This document shows positions 6,363-12,592 of a stretch of DNA of 20,303 nt, piece by piece; positions within the stretch are counted from its first letter, which is position 1; each line of letters opens with the position of its first letter. Below the pieces are notes generated by a model that was given only the letters and a program-made list of their open reading frames with translations, was not told the DNA's origin and ran no database searches. The DNA lies in contig JBJTJN010000109.1 in the NCBI GenBank assembly GCA_046095485.1, positions 1-20,303 of the forward strand. The letters are read 5' to 3'. Made by a program: the position numbers and the translations under genes. The stretch is from SYFI01 sp046095485. GTDB lineage: Bacteria; Actinomycetota; Thermoleophilia; Miltoncostaeales; Miltoncostaeaceae.

Positions 6363-8057
6363 CTAGGTGAGCGTGTACTCAGGCCCGCTGCCGCCCTCGG
6401 GCGGCGTGAGCTGCCCGCCCTTGGCGGTGATGGCCCCGCACTGGATGCAGTTCGGGTTGTTCATGCGCACGTGCACCGTGCCGTTGTCCTCGGAGCCGTC
6501 AACGATCTCGTACACCTTGGCCGGGCACATGTTCTCCCAGGCCACCGCGAGCTCCTTGGGCACCTCGGTGCGGATGCGGATGTGGTTCGGCTGGTCGTCC
6601 CGGGTCTTGTTGCCGCTGAGGAACACCGACGACAGCTTGTCGAAGATGTACTCCCCGTCGGCCTTCGGGTAGTCGCGGTCCGGGCCGATACTCACCGGCT
6701 CGTCCTTGTCGGCCTTGATGCTGACCTGCTTCGGCAGCTTGCCCCCGGTCATCACCATCATGCCGGTGACCATGCCGCCGTAGATGAAGCCCTTCTGGTA
6801 CGAGGGGCGGAAGTTGCGGACCTTCCAGAGGTCCTTCCACACCTCGGAGTCCTTGATGGCCTCGTCGTAGTTCCAGAGGCCGGTGGTCTCCTCCACCGTG
6901 CCGTCCTTGATGGACTTGGCCACCTGCTCGGCGGCGATGATGCCCGACTTCATCGCGTAGCTGACGCCCTTGAGCGCAGCGGCGTTGAGGAAACCCGCGG
7001 AGTCGCCGCACAGCACCGCGCCGGGCACGTGGAAGCGGCTGGGCAGGCCGTAGATACCGCCGGCCGGAAGCGTCTTGGCTCCCCACGCCACGCGACGGCC
7101 GCCCTCGAGAACGCCCTTGAAGAGCGGATGCGTCTTGGCCTGCTGCAGCAGGTCGTGCACCGAAAGGTTGGCGTCGAGGGCGTCGAGGCCCACGACCATG
7201 CCGATGGACACCATGTTGCCGCCCATCGGGTACAGCCACGTGCCGCCGTATTCGCGCCACTTGGAGCCCATGCGCAGCGGCCAGCCGATGGTGTGGATCA
7301 CGCGGTCGAGCGGCTTCTCGACCTCCCACACCTCCTTCACGCCGATCTCGTAGATCTGCGTGGTGTCCTGGTCGAGCTCGAAGTGCTTGCGCACCACGCC
7401 GGCCAGGTGGCCCTGGGTGCCCTCGCAGATAACCGTGACCTTGGCGCGCACCTCCACGCCCGGCTCGAACGTGGAGAGCTCCTCGCCATCGCGGCCGCGG
7501 CCCTTGTCACCGGTCTTGATGCCCACAACCCGGCCGTCCTGCACCAGCAGCTGCTGGGCGTCGGTCTCGGGGAGCATGTACGCGCCGTACTCCTCGGCCT
7601 GCTCGGCCATGAAGCGCGAGAGCTGGCTGATCGACACCACCCAGTTGCCGTCGTTGTGCAGGAACGGCGGGGTGGGAATGCGCACCTTCGATCCCTTGCG
7701 CAGGAAGTACACCGACTCCTTGTGGACCTCCTCGAACACGCCGGGGGTCTCGCCGGGGGCGGCGTCGGGGAACAGCGACTTGAACGGGCCCGGGCGCATG
7801 ACCGACCCGGACAGCAGGTGCGACCCCGGTCCCTTGCCCTTCTCGACGATGGCGATGGGCACCTCGCCGAGCGCCTCCATGAGCTCCTCGTCCTCGGCCA
7901 TCAGCTGGCCCAGGCGGATGGCCCCGGCGAGGCCGGACGGGCCCGCGCCGATGAAGAGGACGCCGACCTCGATGTACTCGTCCTCGCCCGCCTCCGGGGC
8001 GATGACGTAGTCGGACGGACGGTGGCGCGGCGGGTATTCGGCGGGAATCGTGCTCAT
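6363..8057 (-). CDS. Electron-transfer flavoprotein:quinone oxidoreductase (ETF-QO)
   Basis: 564 residues, the length typical of single-chain ETF-QO. It passes electrons from reduced ETF (fed by acyl-CoA and other dehydrogenases) to the membrane quinone pool. The FAD motif is VLFIGAGPSGLAGAIRLG, the second FAD contact is AVLCGDSAGFLNAAALKG, and the C-terminal region resembles the FixX-like ferredoxin part. The iron-sulfur cysteines are only three: C511 in MCPAKVYE, then C537 and C540 in NCIQCGAI. The fourth position (543) is Ile instead of Cys. The start ATG 8057 has AAGGTGA 10 bases upstream. The gene follows the tRNA-Ala terminator on the same strand and converges with the beta-helix gene 25 bases away. 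Confidence 0.92.
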   Translation of the reverse strand: MSTIPAEYPPRHRPSDYVIAPEAGEDEYIEVGVLFIGAGPSGLAGAIRLGQLMAEDEELMEALGEVPIAIVEKGKGPGSHLLSGSVMRPGPFKSLFPDAAPGETPGVFEEVHKESVYFLRKGSKVRIPTPPFLHNDGNWVVSISQLSRFMAEQAEEYGAYMLPETDAQQLLVQDGRVVGIKTGDKGRGRDGEELSTFEPGVEVRAKVTVICEGTQGHLAGVVRKHFELDQDTTQIYEIGVKEVWEVEKPLDRVIHTIGWPLRMGSKWREYGGTWLYPMGGNMVSIGMVVGLDALDANLSVHDLLQQAKTHPLFKGVLEGGRRVAWGAKTLPAGGIYGLPSRFHVPGAVLCGDSAGFLNAAALKGVSYAMKSGIIAAEQVAKSIKDGTVEETTGLWNYDEAIKDSEVWKDLWKVRNFRPSYQKGFIYGGMVTGMMVMTGGKLPKQVSIKADKDEPVSIGPDRDYPKADGEYIFDKLSSVFLSGNKTRDDQPNHIRIRTEVPKELAVAWENMCPAKVYEIVDGSEDNGTVHVRMNNPNCIQCGAITAKGGQLTPPEGGSGPEYTLT

Positions 8058-8094
8058 CGCGGAAAGGTCACCTTGAACGGGTCGAGTGGCACAC

Positions 8095-8116
8095 AAAAAC
8101 CCCATCTGAGCAGGGG
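8095..8116 (-). terminator. Rho-independent terminator of tRNA-Ala
   Basis: On the minus strand CCCC (8116-8113), a 9-base loop and GGGG (8103-8100) are followed by TTTTT (8099-8095), six bases after the tRNA 3' end. The stem is short, but this is the clearest T-tract of any terminator-like hairpin in the window. Confidence 0.55.
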
Positions 8117-8121
8117 CTTCA

Positions 8122-8194
8122 TGGAGCATAGCGGATTCGAACCGCTGACCTCCTGGGTGCGATCCAGGCGCTCTCCCAACTGAGCTAATGCCCC
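8122..8194 (-). tRNA. tRNA-Ala(CGC)
   Basis: 73 bases fold as a full cloverleaf. The acceptor GGGGCAT pairs with ATGCTCC (one G-T pair), the D arm is GCTC...GAGC, the anticodon stem CCTGG/CCAGG has loop ATCGCAC giving anticodon CGC, and the T arm is AGCGG TTCGAAT CCGCT. It reads GCG (alanine). CCA is not encoded and must be added by the nucleotidyltransferase. Confidence 0.96.
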
Positions 8195-8206
8195 TCGCGG
8201 TGGCGG

Positions 8207-8235
8207 ATGCTAGCGCGGCGCGGGGATGACGTCAC
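8207..8235 (-). promoter_or_regulatory. Promoter of tRNA-Ala
   Basis: On the minus strand the -35-like GTGACG (8235-8230) and -10 TAGCAT (8212-8207) are 17 bases apart. The -10 ends 12 bases before the tRNA 5' end, the same spacing as at tRNA-Thr. Confidence 0.6.
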
Positions 8236-8240
8236 CCCGC

Positions 8241-8246
8241 TAGTGT
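8241..8246 (+). promoter_or_regulatory. Putative -10 element (TAGTGT) of the CpsB-like gene
   Basis: TAGTGT ends 8 bases before the GTG at 8255, consistent with a leaderless start. No -35 is recognisable. It sits back to back with the tRNA-Ala promoter. Confidence 0.35.
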
Positions 8247-8254
8247 CCCGCGCC

Positions 8255-9016
8255 GTGCTCGACCTGAACGCCCACATCCTCCCCGGCATCCACGCGGCCA
8301 CACCCGGCCTCCCCGAGGCCGTGGCGGCGGCCGAGGCGCTGGTGCGCGGAGGCGTCACCACGGCGGTCACGCCGGCGATCGTGGTGGATGATCCGGCCGG
8401 CGCCATGGACGCCGCCGACGCGGCTCGCTCCGAACTCGCCTCGGCGCTGGATGATCAGGCGATCGGGCTGGAGCTGCTTCCGGGCGCAGTGCTGCCCATC
8501 GACCGGGTCGGCACGCTGGCTCCCGACCTCGTAATGCGGGCTACGGCCGGTGGCGGAGGCCGGTGGCTGGTGGTGAGCCTTCCCCCTGCCGGATGGCCCC
8601 TCGGGCTCGGCGACCTCATCCAGGGGCTCGAGATGGGCGGCATCAACCTGGTCGTGGCGCATCCGGAGCGCGCGGAGTCGGTGCAGGCGTCATCCGATCG
8701 CCTGCGCGACCTGCTCGGGCGCGGAGCCCTCGTGCAGATCGGGGCGGGAAGCCTCTTCGGCCGGAACGGTGCCCGGGCCGAGCGCACGGCATTCGACCTG
8801 CTGCGCAACGGCATGGTCACGGTGGTGGCTTCGGATGAGCCCTCCCCCACCGGCCATGCGCTCGACTTCGCGGCCGTGCTCACCGCGCTAGAGGGCGTCA
8901 CGCGCCGACCGCGTGACGAGGTCGACTGGATGGTGGATACCGGGCCGCGTCGCATCGCCGCCGGCGAGCCCGTGCGCGCGCCTCGCCTGGTGCCCCTGCC
9001 CCGCGGCGGCGCCTAG
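8255..9016 (+). CDS. CpsB/CapC-like PHP-fold protein, probable non-catalytic relative of tyrosine phosphatases
   Basis: 253 residues. The beginning DLNAHILPGI and the internal VVAHPER and VVASDEP align in order with the DxHxHxLPG, AHPER and SDxH motifs of CpsB/YwqE metal-dependent tyrosine phosphatases, which control capsule and exopolysaccharide synthesis. Most metal ligands are changed: first His to Asn (N5), DD after LPG to HA (13-14), TPH to TPA, GAE to GAV and SDAH to SDEP. H7, the His of HPER and one Asp remain. It may therefore bind rather than hydrolyse, or use another chemistry. GTG 8255 gives the family-like beginning; ATG 8207 and GTG 8243 are upstream alternatives. Its stop overlaps that of the convergent epimerase. 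Confidence 0.72.
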   Translation: MLDLNAHILPGIHAATPGLPEAVAAAEALVRGGVTTAVTPAIVVDDPAGAMDAADAARSELASALDDQAIGLELLPGAVLPIDRVGTLAPDLVMRATAGGGGRWLVVSLPPAGWPLGLGDLIQGLEMGGINLVVAHPERAESVQASSDRLRDLLGRGALVQIGAGSLFGRNGARAERTAFDLLRNGMVTVVASDEPSPTGHALDFAAVLTALEGVTRRPRDEVDWMVDTGPRRIAAGEPVRAPRLVPLPRGGA

Positions 9017-9942
9017 CCCGAGCGCGCCTCGCGGATGGCCTCGCGCGGTCGCGGAAGGCCGTCCTCCACCGCCACCGAGGCGGTCCAGCCGAGCACCTCG
9101 GCTGCCCGGGTGGGATCGAGGCAGCTGCGCTGAAGCTCGCCCGTGCGCGCCGGGGCGAACTCCGGGTTCGGTGCGCCGAGGATTCGCGCGAGGTCGAGCA
9201 CCGACACCTCGCGGCCCGTGCCGATGTTGGCGGTGAGCTCGTCGGGACCGCTCTCCGCCCGCATGAAGGCGTCCACCACGTCGTCCACGTACACGTAGTC
9301 GCGGGTCTGCAGGCCATCACCGAACACCGTCACCGGCTGGCCGTCGATGATGCGGCCCGAGAAGATGGCCACCACGCCGGCCTCGCCGTGGGGGTCCTGC
9401 CGCGGCCCGTACACGTTGCCCAGCCGCAGGCGCGTGGTGGCGATTCCGTAGAGGCGTCCATACAGCCGGCAGTAGCCCTCTCCGGCGAGCTTGCTCTGGC
9501 CGTAGTGGGACATCGGGAGTGGCTCGGCCGTCTCGGGCGTGGGGATCGGCAGCCCCGGATACTCGCCGTACGAACCCCCGCCCGTGGCCGCGAATACCAC
9601 GCGCGCGCCGTTCACGCGCGAGGCCTCGAGCATCGAGAGGGTGCCGTTGATGTTGACGTCGGCGTCGAATGCCGGGTCGGCGATGGCCTTGCGCACGTCG
9701 GCCTGCGCGGCCAGGTGGAAGATCACCGGTGCCCCGGTGCGCTCGGCGATGTCGGCCATGGTCGCGGCGTCGCGGATGTCGGCCTCGTGCAGGAAGGCCT
9801 CGGAGGGCACGTTTCGCATGTGCCCCGTGGAGAGGTCGTCGATCACGTGCACCTCGCGGCCGTCGGCCACGAGGGCGTCGGCGAGCGTGGAGCCGATGAA
9901 CCCTGCCCCGCCCGTGACGATGGCGGGCGCGCGACTACCCAC
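9013..9942 (-). CDS. NAD-dependent sugar-nucleotide epimerase/dehydratase (extended SDR, GalE-like)
   Basis: About 309 residues. The NAD(P) motif is VTGGAGFIGSTLADAL, followed by VIDDLSTGH, where the first Asp would bind the adenosine ribose. The catalytic tyrosine and lysine are in HYGQSKLAGE (YxxxK). RLGNVYGPRQDP and DYVYVDDVVDAF are signatures of UDP-glucose 4-epimerase-like extended SDRs. It would convert an activated sugar in the cytoplasm for cell-wall or polysaccharide synthesis; the exact sugar is not determined. GTG 9942 is preferred, with GCGAGG 6 bases upstream and normal distance to the glycine motif. ATG 9972 would add ten residues. It converges with the CpsB-like gene, and both may belong to surface polysaccharide metabolism. 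Confidence 0.86.
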   Translation of the reverse strand: MGSRAPAIVTGGAGFIGSTLADALVADGREVHVIDDLSTGHMRNVPSEAFLHEADIRDAATMADIAERTGAPVIFHLAAQADVRKAIADPAFDADVNINGTLSMLEASRVNGARVVFAATGGGSYGEYPGLPIPTPETAEPLPMSHYGQSKLAGEGYCRLYGRLYGIATTRLRLGNVYGPRQDPHGEAGVVAIFSGRIIDGQPVTVFGDGLQTRDYVYVDDVVDAFMRAESGPDELTANIGTGREVSVLDLARILGAPNPEFAPARTGELQRSCLDPTRAAEVLGWTASVAVEDGLPRPREAIREARSG

Positions 9943-9945
9943 TGC

Positions 9946-9951
9946 TAGCCT
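9946..9951 (+). promoter_or_regulatory. Putative -10 element (TAGCCT) of the tmk-holB operon
   Basis: TAGCCT ends 8 bases before the ATG at 9960 of a short leader ORF, the spacing of other leaderless starts here. It lies right at the 5' end of the divergent epimerase gene. No -35 was recognised. Confidence 0.35.
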
Positions 9952-9959
9952 CGCTGCCG

Positions 9960-10049
9960 ATGCGGGCCTCATGTCGACTGGTCGTCATGCGTGTCCTTGC
10001 CTCGCGGTCGCGGGGGAGCATCCACGACGCCGCGGACGGCCGCAAGTGA
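9960..10049 (+). CDS. Possible 29-residue leader ORF ahead of the tmk operon
   Basis: ATG 9960 opens a 29-codon frame rich in Arg and Ser. Its TGA (10047-10049) overlaps the GTG start of the next small gene by the GTGA arrangement. A TAnnnT element lies 8 bases upstream and there is no Shine-Dalgarno sequence. It may be a translated leader that couples ribosomes into the operon. It is too short for homology judgement and could be chance; the coupling to the next start is the main support. A longer version of the next gene starting at ATG 9971 is the competing interpretation. Confidence 0.3.
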   Translation: MRASCRLVVMRVLASRSRGSIHDAADGRK

Positions 10050-10231
10050 CGATCGACGACGAGCGCCCCGGCGGTCCGCAGCCCGATGTACTCGCGCGCC
10101 TCGCCACCGACATGCCGGCGTCCGACACGGGACGGGGGCGGTCGGAGATCGCGCGCGTCGTCGGCTGGGTGCTGATGGCGGGCACGTCCGTGCTGGTGAT
10201 CGTGGCGGCCTTCCTGGTGGCCCGTCCATGA
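10046..10231 (+). CDS. Small single-pass membrane protein, function unknown
   Basis: 61 residues from GTG 10046. The first 35 residues are polar and acidic to mixed. A hydrophobic segment ARVVGWVLMAGTSVLVIVAAF then leads to a short tail ending in ARP, so it would have one membrane helix near the C-terminus and an N-terminal cytoplasmic or external part. Its TGA overlaps the ATG of tmk (ATGA), which supports its being translated. In-frame ATG 9971 is an alternative that would add 25 residues. I do not recognise a family. Confidence 0.6.
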   Translation: MTIDDERPGGPQPDVLARLATDMPASDTGRGRSEIARVVGWVLMAGTSVLVIVAAFLVARP

Positions 10232-10839
10232 CCGGCACCTTCATCTCGCTCGAGGGCGTGGACGGCTCGGGCAAGAGCACCCAGGCCGTGATGCTGGCCG
10301 ACGCCCTGCGCGGCCGCGGCCACGAGGTGATCCACGTTCGCGAGCCCGGCGGGACCCCGCTCGGCGAGGCGGTGCGCGACGTGGTGCTGGGGCCCGACGC
10401 CATGACCCCCTGGGCCGAGGCATTCCTGTTCGCCGCGGCGCGTGCCCAGCTGGTGGTGGACGTCATCGCGCCCGCCATCGCATCGGGTACATGGGTGGTG
10501 GCCGACCGCTTCCTCGACTCATCGCTGGCATACCAGGGTGCCGCGCGCGGCCTGGGCATCGACCGGGTGGCCGCCATCAATGCACCGGGCATCGGGGGCA
10601 CCATGCCCGACCTCACGATCATCCTCGACCTGCCGCCGGGCGCCGCGGTGGATCGCCGCGCCGGGCGCGGCAGCGTGGACCGCATCGAGGACGAGGGCGA
10701 GGCGCTGCAGGAGAGCGTGGCCGAGGGCTACCGCGAGGTGGCGCGCCTCTACCCCGACCGCGTGCACCTGGTGTCGGCCGATGGCACGCTTGACGAGGTG
10801 CAGGCCCGGGTGATGGCCACGGTGGTGAGCGCCCTCTGA
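10228..10839 (+). CDS. tmk: Thymidylate kinase
   Basis: 203 residues. It phosphorylates dTMP to dTDP with ATP for DNA synthesis. The P-loop is GVDGSGKST (10-18). REPGGTPLGE (38-47) is the signature that follows and holds the dTMP. The DRFLDSSLAYQG segment (93-104) is the conserved DR(Y/F) motif, and the arginine-rich stretch DRRAGRGSVDRIE is the LID region. Length and motif order are normal. ATG 10228 overlaps the stop of the small membrane gene (ATGA), and its TGA overlaps the holB start (TGATG), so the chain is translationally coupled. tmk next to holB is a common bacterial arrangement. Confidence 0.95.
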   Translation: MTGTFISLEGVDGSGKSTQAVMLADALRGRGHEVIHVREPGGTPLGEAVRDVVLGPDAMTPWAEAFLFAAARAQLVVDVIAPAIASGTWVVADRFLDSSLAYQGAARGLGIDRVAAINAPGIGGTMPDLTIILDLPPGAAVDRRAGRGSVDRIEDEGEALQESVAEGYREVARLYPDRVHLVSADGTLDEVQARVMATVVSAL

Positions 10840-11957
10840 TGGTGGAGGTCCCCGGCCAGCCGCTGGCCGAGCGAATCCTCTCGGCGAGCGCCGAGCGCCG
10901 TTCGCCTCCCCAGCAGCTCCTGCTGCACGGGCCGCGTGGGTCGGGCAAGCGCCGTGCTGCCCGCGCCATGGCCTGGGCCCTCGTCGACCCCGGGGTGCAC
11001 CACGACCCGGCAGACGAGTCGCTCGACATCTCCACGGTGAGCGCGTCGGGCACCACCATCCGCCTGCAGGATGAGCTCGAACCGGTGCTCGCCGACCTGG
11101 CATCGCGTCCGGTGGTGGGCGTGCGCCGCGTGATGATCATCGACGGCGCCGAGCGCCTCCGGCCGCAGGAGGGTGCCGACCGCATCCTCAAGGTGCTCGA
11201 GGAGCCCCCTCCCCTCTCGCACGTCATCCTCGTCACCGATCACCTCACCGACCTCATCCCCACCATCCGTTCGCGGTGCATGCTGGTGCCGTTCCGCACG
11301 CCGGGGTGGCAGGTGATCGCCGCCGATCTCGAGGCGCGGGGCGAGCCGCCGGCAGAGGCCCGCGCACGGGCCCGGGCCGACGGGCTGCTCGCGCTGCAGG
11401 TGGGCCCGTTCGAGCGACGCCTGCGCGGCCTCGGAACCGAGCTGGGCATGGCGAGCCTCGAGGCTGCCGCGGGTGGCGCAGCACTGGTGCACGACATCCA
11501 GTCGGCAATGGAGGCGGCGGCATCTGAGCATCCGTCCGAGCAGCTCGAGCGCCTGCGCGCTGAGGCCGCTGCGCTCGAGGGCAAGCGTGGCGGGAAGACC
11601 GCGGCGAAGAACGCCGACGACCAGGAGCGCCGCGAGCGCCGCAGGCTGGTGACCGAGGGCTGGGGCCACGTGCTCGACGGCACGGCCGCGGTGCACGCCG
11701 ATGCGCTGGCGGTCTGCCTGGGCGCGGAGCATGCGGTGCGCCACGAAGAGCTCTTAGAGAGGCTGCGCGCCGTGGCGCACCCGGAGCGTCAGGTGGAGAT
11801 CGAGGCCCGGCTGTTGGAGATACAGCGCACCCGGGCCGGGTTCCGGCTCAACCCACTGGCCGACCTGTGGATGGAGGGGCTGCTCGACCGCCTCGCGATG
11901 CTGCGCCGCGGCGGGAACCCCCCGCGCCGGTCACCGGGTGCGCTCGCGATACCCTGA
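10839..11957 (+). CDS. holB: DNA polymerase III delta-prime subunit-like
   Basis: 372 residues. The AAA+ clamp-loader layout is visible: P-loop-like GPRGSGK (31-37), the strand VMIIDGAERL, LKVLEEPPP (117-125) and the SRC motif TIRSRCMLV (residues 142-150), whose Arg acts on a neighbouring ATP site in the clamp loader. The residue after the P-loop Lys is Arg instead of Ser/Thr. The protein therefore probably cannot bind ATP productively, as is normal for delta-prime. No zinc-binding cysteine cluster is seen, unlike gamma/tau and some delta-prime proteins. The C-terminal helical half contains a lysine-rich segment. ATG 10839 overlaps the tmk stop by one base. Confidence 0.87.
   Translation: MVEVPGQPLAERILSASAERRSPPQQLLLHGPRGSGKRRAARAMAWALVDPGVHHDPADESLDISTVSASGTTIRLQDELEPVLADLASRPVVGVRRVMIIDGAERLRPQEGADRILKVLEEPPPLSHVILVTDHLTDLIPTIRSRCMLVPFRTPGWQVIAADLEARGEPPAEARARARADGLLALQVGPFERRLRGLGTELGMASLEAAAGGAALVHDIQSAMEAAASEHPSEQLERLRAEAAALEGKRGGKTAAKNADDQERRERRRLVTEGWGHVLDGTAAVHADALAVCLGAEHAVRHEELLERLRAVAHPERQVEIEARLLEIQRTRAGFRLNPLADLWMEGLLDRLAMLRRGGNPPRRSPGALAIP
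11950..11955 (+). promoter_or_regulatory. Putative -10 element (TACCCT) of the secreted-protein gene
   Basis: TACCCT lies in the last codons of holB and ends 6 bases before ATG 11962. It follows the leaderless pattern, but readthrough from holB would also express the gene. Confidence 0.3.
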
Positions 11958-11961
11958 CCTC

Positions 11962-12414
11962 ATGCGCTTGAGGTACCTCGCCCCGGCATTCCTCGCGGCT
12001 TCGCTCGCCTTCGCGGGCACCGCCGTGGCAGGGGATATCGATCAGATCACCACTCCCACGCGCAACATCGGGTGCATCGCAACGAGCATCGAGAGTGTCG
12101 CGGTGCTGCGGTGCGACATCCGCACGTCCACGTATCCGCGGCCCAAGAGGCCCGCGAGCTGCCAGCTCGACTACGGCGACTCGCTCTCGCTCAGCGAGAC
12201 CGGTCGCGCGCGGTGGACCTGCCACGGGGACACGGCGCTGCCCCCGACTGGCGGCAAGGGATTCCGCACGATCAAGTACGGGGCCACCTGGGAGTGGGGC
12301 CCCTTCGCCTGCACCAGCCGGGTCACGGCCCTCGAGTGCCGCAGCGATGGCGGCCACGGCTTCCGGCTCTCGCGCCTCAAGGCCGAGCGCTTCCTCGTGC
12401 AGGCCGACGGCTAG
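11962..12414 (+). CDS. Secreted six-cysteine protein (DUF6636-like)
   Basis: 150 residues. The signal peptide is short and basic, then hydrophobic, with a likely cut after AVA (residue 23). The mature part has six cysteines (38, 51, 67, 87, 117, 126), which can pair into three disulfides. TPTRNIGC, LRCDIR, WTCHGD, FACTSR and LECRSDGGHGF follow the layout I associate with DUF6636-type proteins (TPSxNIGC...RCDI...GHGF). The family's role is unknown; export and disulfide-rich structure are what the sequence shows. It starts 4 bases after the holB stop. Confidence 0.8.
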   Translation: MRLRYLAPAFLAASLAFAGTAVAGDIDQITTPTRNIGCIATSIESVAVLRCDIRTSTYPRPKRPASCQLDYGDSLSLSETGRARWTCHGDTALPPTGGKGFRTIKYGATWEWGPFACTSRVTALECRSDGGHGFRLSRLKAERFLVQADG

Positions 12415-12433
12415 GAACCCGCCCGCTTTGCAC

Positions 12434-12439
12434 TAGAGT
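12434..12439 (+). promoter_or_regulatory. Putative -10 element (TAGAGT) of tRNA-Thr
   Basis: TAGAGT ends 12 bases before the tRNA 5' end, matching the spacing at tRNA-Ala. No good -35 could be picked 16-18 bases upstream. Confidence 0.5.
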
Positions 12440-12451
12440 GCCGCTCGCTTC

Positions 12452-12524
12452 GCCGACGTAGCTCAGCTGGTAGAGCACTTCACTCGTAATGAAGGGGTCA
12501 GCGGTTCGAATCCGCTCGTCGGCT
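12452..12524 (+). tRNA. tRNA-Thr(CGT)
   Basis: 73 bases form a complete cloverleaf: the acceptor GCCGACG pairs perfectly with CGTCGGC, D arm GCTC...GAGC, anticodon stem CTTCA/TGAAG with loop CTCGTAA giving anticodon CGT, and T arm AGCGG TTCGAAT CCGCT. It reads ACG. CCA is not encoded. Confidence 0.96.
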
Positions 12525-12580
12525 CTCCCCCGCGCCGCCACCACGCGCCGGTGAGACGGGCACCCCCGCGCACTGCCCCG

Positions 12581-12586
12581 TAGCCT
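12581..12586 (+). promoter_or_regulatory. Putative -10 element (TAGCCT) of the unknown protein/transporter operon
   Basis: TAGCCT ends 6 bases before the ATG at 12593, with no Shine-Dalgarno sequence between them. This fits a leaderless transcript, and no -35 is clear. Confidence 0.45.
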
Positions 12587-12592
12587 GCGCGC

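Noticed and set aside
6159..8183. A 674-codon open frame on + opposite the ETF-QO gene
   Set aside because: It is antisense to a clear ETF-QO with intact motifs; the translation is rich in His/Arg/Ala/Gly without family signatures, a typical shadow of GC-rich coding DNA.
8122..8194. tRNA-Ala as an integration site
   Set aside because: No integrase gene or repeated copy of the tRNA 3' end was found nearby.
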